Shown here in pieces: positions 48,225 to 50,153 of a stretch of DNA of 50,153 bases (positions are counted from its first letter, which is position 1; every line of letters begins with the position of its first letter). The position numbers and the translations under genes were made by a program. The stretch comes from Hyphomicrobiales bacterium. Its GTDB lineage: Bacteria; Pseudomonadota; Alphaproteobacteria; Rhizobiales; Xanthobacteraceae. Location of the stretch: positions 1-50,153 of the forward strand of contig WHTP01000027.1 of the NCBI GenBank assembly GCA_009377695.1, written 5' to 3'. A model generated the notes under the pieces. The model searched no databases. It was not told the origin of the DNA and saw only the letters and a list, made by a program, of their open reading frames with translations.

Positions 48225-50153
48225 CTACCGCCCTCGTGGCCGCCAGCCGCCCCGTTGTCCGGGCTTGCCGCTCGTCGAGCGCGGGCCGGCGCCGGGACGA
48301 TAGGGCTTTGCTTCCCGGCCGGGGCCCATTTCGTCGAGACCGGGTTTGCGCGGGCCTTTATCGTCCGGCCGATGCGGCGCGACCTCGTGCGAGAGCGCGA
48401 TGCCCATCTCGTCGAGGGAGGGTTTGTGGATGCGGCTGGTCTGCGTGCCCACTTTGCGTTGCCCCTCACCCCGACCCTCTCCCCGCGAGCGGGGAGAGGG
48501 AGAAGACGGGCGCTTCGCGGTCGGATCGTCGACCACCGCCATCTCGGTCGCGCGCAGGCGCTTGAGCTCGTCGCGCAGCCGCGCGGCTTCCTCGAAGTCG
48601 AGATCGGCGGCAGCTTCGCGCATGCGTGTCTCGAGATCGGCGATCACCGCCTGGAAATTGTGCCCGATGGTCGCGGTCTCTTCCTCGCCGACGCCGGTGA
48701 TGCCGCCTGTGGTCGCGACCAGCACGTGGTCGCGCTCGTAGACCGAATTGAGAATATCGCCGATGCCTTTCTTGATGCTCTCGGGCGTGATGCCGTTCGC
48801 AGTGTTGTAGGCCGTCTGCTTCTCGCGCCGGCGGGCGGTCTCCGCCATCGCGCGCTGCATCGAGCCGGTCTCGGCATCGGCATAAAGGATCACCTTGCCG
48901 TCGATGTTGCGCGCGGCGCGCCCGATGGTCTGGATCAGCGAGGTCTCGCTGCGCAGGAAACCTTCCTTGTCGGCGTCGAGGATCGCGACCAGCGCGCACT
49001 CCGGAATGTCGAGGCCCTCACGCAACAGGTTGATGCCGACCAGCGCGTCGAAGGCGCCGAGCCGCAGATCGCGGATGATCTCGATGCGCTCGAGCGTGTC
49101 GATGTCGGAATGCATGTAGCGCACGCGGATGCCCTGCTCGTGCAGGTATTCGGTGAGGTCCTCGGCCATGCGCTTGGTCAGCACCGTGACCAGCGCGCGA
49201 TAGCCCTGCCGCGCCACCGCGCGCACTTCGCCGACCAGGTCATCGACCTGCGTGCGCGCCGGCCTGACCTCGACGGGCGGGTCGATCAGCCCGGTCGGGC
49301 GGATCACCTGCTCGACGAACACGCCGCCGGCCTGGTCGATCTCCCAGCCGCCCGGCGTTGCCGACACCGCGACGGTCTGCGGGCGCATGGCGTCCCATTC
49401 CTCGAAGCGCAGCGGCCGGTTGTCCATGCAGGAGGGCAGGCGGAAGCCGTATTCGGCGAGCGTCGCCTTGCGCCGGAAGTCGCCGCGATACATGCCGCCG
49501 AGCTGCGGGATCGAGACGTGGCTCTCGTCGCAGAACACCAGCGCGTTGTCGGGCACGTATTCGAACAGCGTCGGCGGCGGCTCGCCCGGCCTGCGGCCGG
49601 TGAGATAGCGCGAATAGTTCTCGATGCCGGCACAGCTTCCGGTCGCCTCCATCATCTCGATGTCGTAGATCGTGCGCTGCTCGAGCCGCTGCGCCTCGAG
49701 CAGGCGGCCGGCGGCGTTGAGCTGGTCGAGCCGCCATTTCAGCTCCTGCTTGATGCCGGCGATCGCCTGGATCAAGGTCGGGCGCGGCGTCACGTAGTGC
49801 GAATTGGCGTAGATCTTCACGAACTCGAGCTCATCCGACTTCTGGCCGGTGAGCGGATCAAACTCGTCGATCGATTCCACCTCATCGCCGAACAGGTTCA
49901 CCCGCCAGGCGCGGTCCTCGTAGTGCGCCGGGAACACGTCGACGGTGTCGCCGCGCACCCGGAATGAGCCACGGAAGAAATCGCCGGCGGTACGCTTGTA
50001 TTGCAGCGCGACCAGGTCGGCGAGCAACTGGCGCTGGTTGATGCGTTCGCCGCGCTTGAGCGCGAACGTCATCGCCGAATAAGTTTCGACCGAGCCGATA
50101 CCATAAATGCACGACACCGACGCGACGATGATGACGTCGTCGCGTTCGAGCAG
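48225..50153 (-). CDS. uvrB: Excinuclease ABC subunit B, C-terminal part (gene continues past the window)
   Basis: 642 residues of UvrB are visible and read without a break to the window edge, where the N-terminal part with the nucleotide-binding P-loop lies outside. UvrB loads with UvrA and unwinds DNA at lesions for UvrC to cut. Motifs in the visible part: [64 protein letters not shown] (helicase motif V), [13 protein letters not shown] (VI), and the UVR domain [20 protein letters not shown]. After it comes a long arginine- and proline-rich tail, interrupted by the peptide of a GC repeat. Confidence 0.97.
   Translation of the reverse strand: MLERDDVIIVASVSCIYGIGSVETYSAMTFALKRGERINQRQLLADLVALQYKRTAGDFFRGSFRVRGDTVDVFPAHYEDRAWRVNLFGDEVESIDEFDPLTGQKSDELEFVKIYANSHYVTPRPTLIQAIAGIKQELKWRLDQLNAAGRLLEAQRLEQRTIYDIEMMEATGSCAGIENYSRYLTGRRPGEPPPTLFEYVPDNALVFCDESHVSIPQLGGMYRGDFRRKATLAEYGFRLPSCMDNRPLRFEEWDAMRPQTVAVSATPGGWEIDQAGGVFVEQVIRPTGLIDPPVEVRPARTQVDDLVGEVRAVARQGYRALVTVLTKRMAEDLTEYLHEQGIRVRYMHSDIDTLERIEIIRDLRLGAFDALVGINLLREGLDIPECALVAILDADKEGFLRSETSLIQTIGRAARNIDGKVILYADAETGSMQRAMAETARRREKQTAYNTANGITPESIKKGIGDILNSVYERDHVLVATTGGITGVGEEETATIGHNFQAVIADLETRMREAAADLDFEEAARLRDELKRLRATEMAVVDDPTAKRPSSPSPRSRGEGRGEGQRKVGTQTSRIHKPSLDEMGIALSHEVAPHRPDDKGPRKPGLDEMGPGREAKPYRPGAGPRSTSGKPGQRGGWRPRGR
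48460..48505. repeat. CTCTCCCC/GGGGAGAGG hairpin inside uvrB
   Basis: CCCTCACCCCGACCCTCTCC, then CCGCGAGCGGGGAGAGGGAG, is the type of repeat usually found between genes in this group. Here it lies inside the uvrB tail, in frame, and encodes about [14 protein letters not shown]. The reading frame is preserved. Confidence 0.8.

Noticed and set aside
48255-49967. Long plus-strand frame opposite uvrB
   Set aside because: Antisense shadow of a strongly conserved gene in high-GC DNA.

Overview
The window is a chromosomal segment of a high-GC alphaproteobacterium. Gene content and order point to Hyphomicrobiales, in the Bradyrhizobium / Rhodopseudomonas / Pseudolabrys neighbourhood: an lgt - MidA-type methyltransferase - pgeF run divergent from ubiK, an rplY-pth-ychF run, a pgsA-moaD-moaE run, several DUF1236-like exported proteins, and several families of intergenic palindromes typical of that group. 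This placement is inferred from gene content; no rRNA or tRNA gene was recognised, so genus is not fixed. The segment is mostly ordinary core genome with patches of accessory DNA.

Layout. 0.2-7.7 kb: a higB-higA toxin-antitoxin pair, small unknown proteins, an ArsR regulator coupled to an SRPBCC protein, two small proteins, a TauE/SafE exporter divergent from a LysR regulator, and a DegP-like protease without an export signal. 7.9-11.4 kb: pgsA, moaD, moaE, then an Old Yellow Enzyme alkene reductase divergent from a TetR regulator. 11.5-16.7 kb: three predicted cell-wall proteins, namely a DUF1460 amidase-like protein, a very large LysM protein of unknown function and an M15 peptidase. 16.7-22.3 kb: ilvE, a MarR regulator, an OmpR/EnvZ-type two-component pair and a lipoprotein of the sorbosone dehydrogenase type. 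22.5-33.3 kb: TetR, proC, a YbjN-like protein, prs, a lipoprotein, pgeF, the methyltransferase, lgt, ubiK, rplY, pth and ychF.

33.4-45.1 kb is an accessory-looking stretch: a DUF4282 protein, a decayed MFS transporter pseudogene, four DUF1236-like exported proteins, several other exported proteins of unknown function, an EamA transporter, a thermonuclease-like protein and a solute-binding-like protein that lacks a signal peptide. 45.1-48.1 kb has visibly lower GC, with small hypothetical and zinc-ribbon proteins and long gene-poor gaps. The window ends inside uvrB, read from the minus strand.

Dispersed repeats are a strong feature. I see (a) long hairpins bounded by GCTAGTG in several sequence subfamilies, (b) a GCATGATCCCGAAA / TTTTCGG..GATCATGC palindrome in five copies, (c) CTCTCCC/GGGAGAG composite repeats, one of which lies inside the coding end of uvrB, and (d) other hairpin repeats between convergent genes. 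No CRISPR array, complete insertion sequence or prophage was seen.
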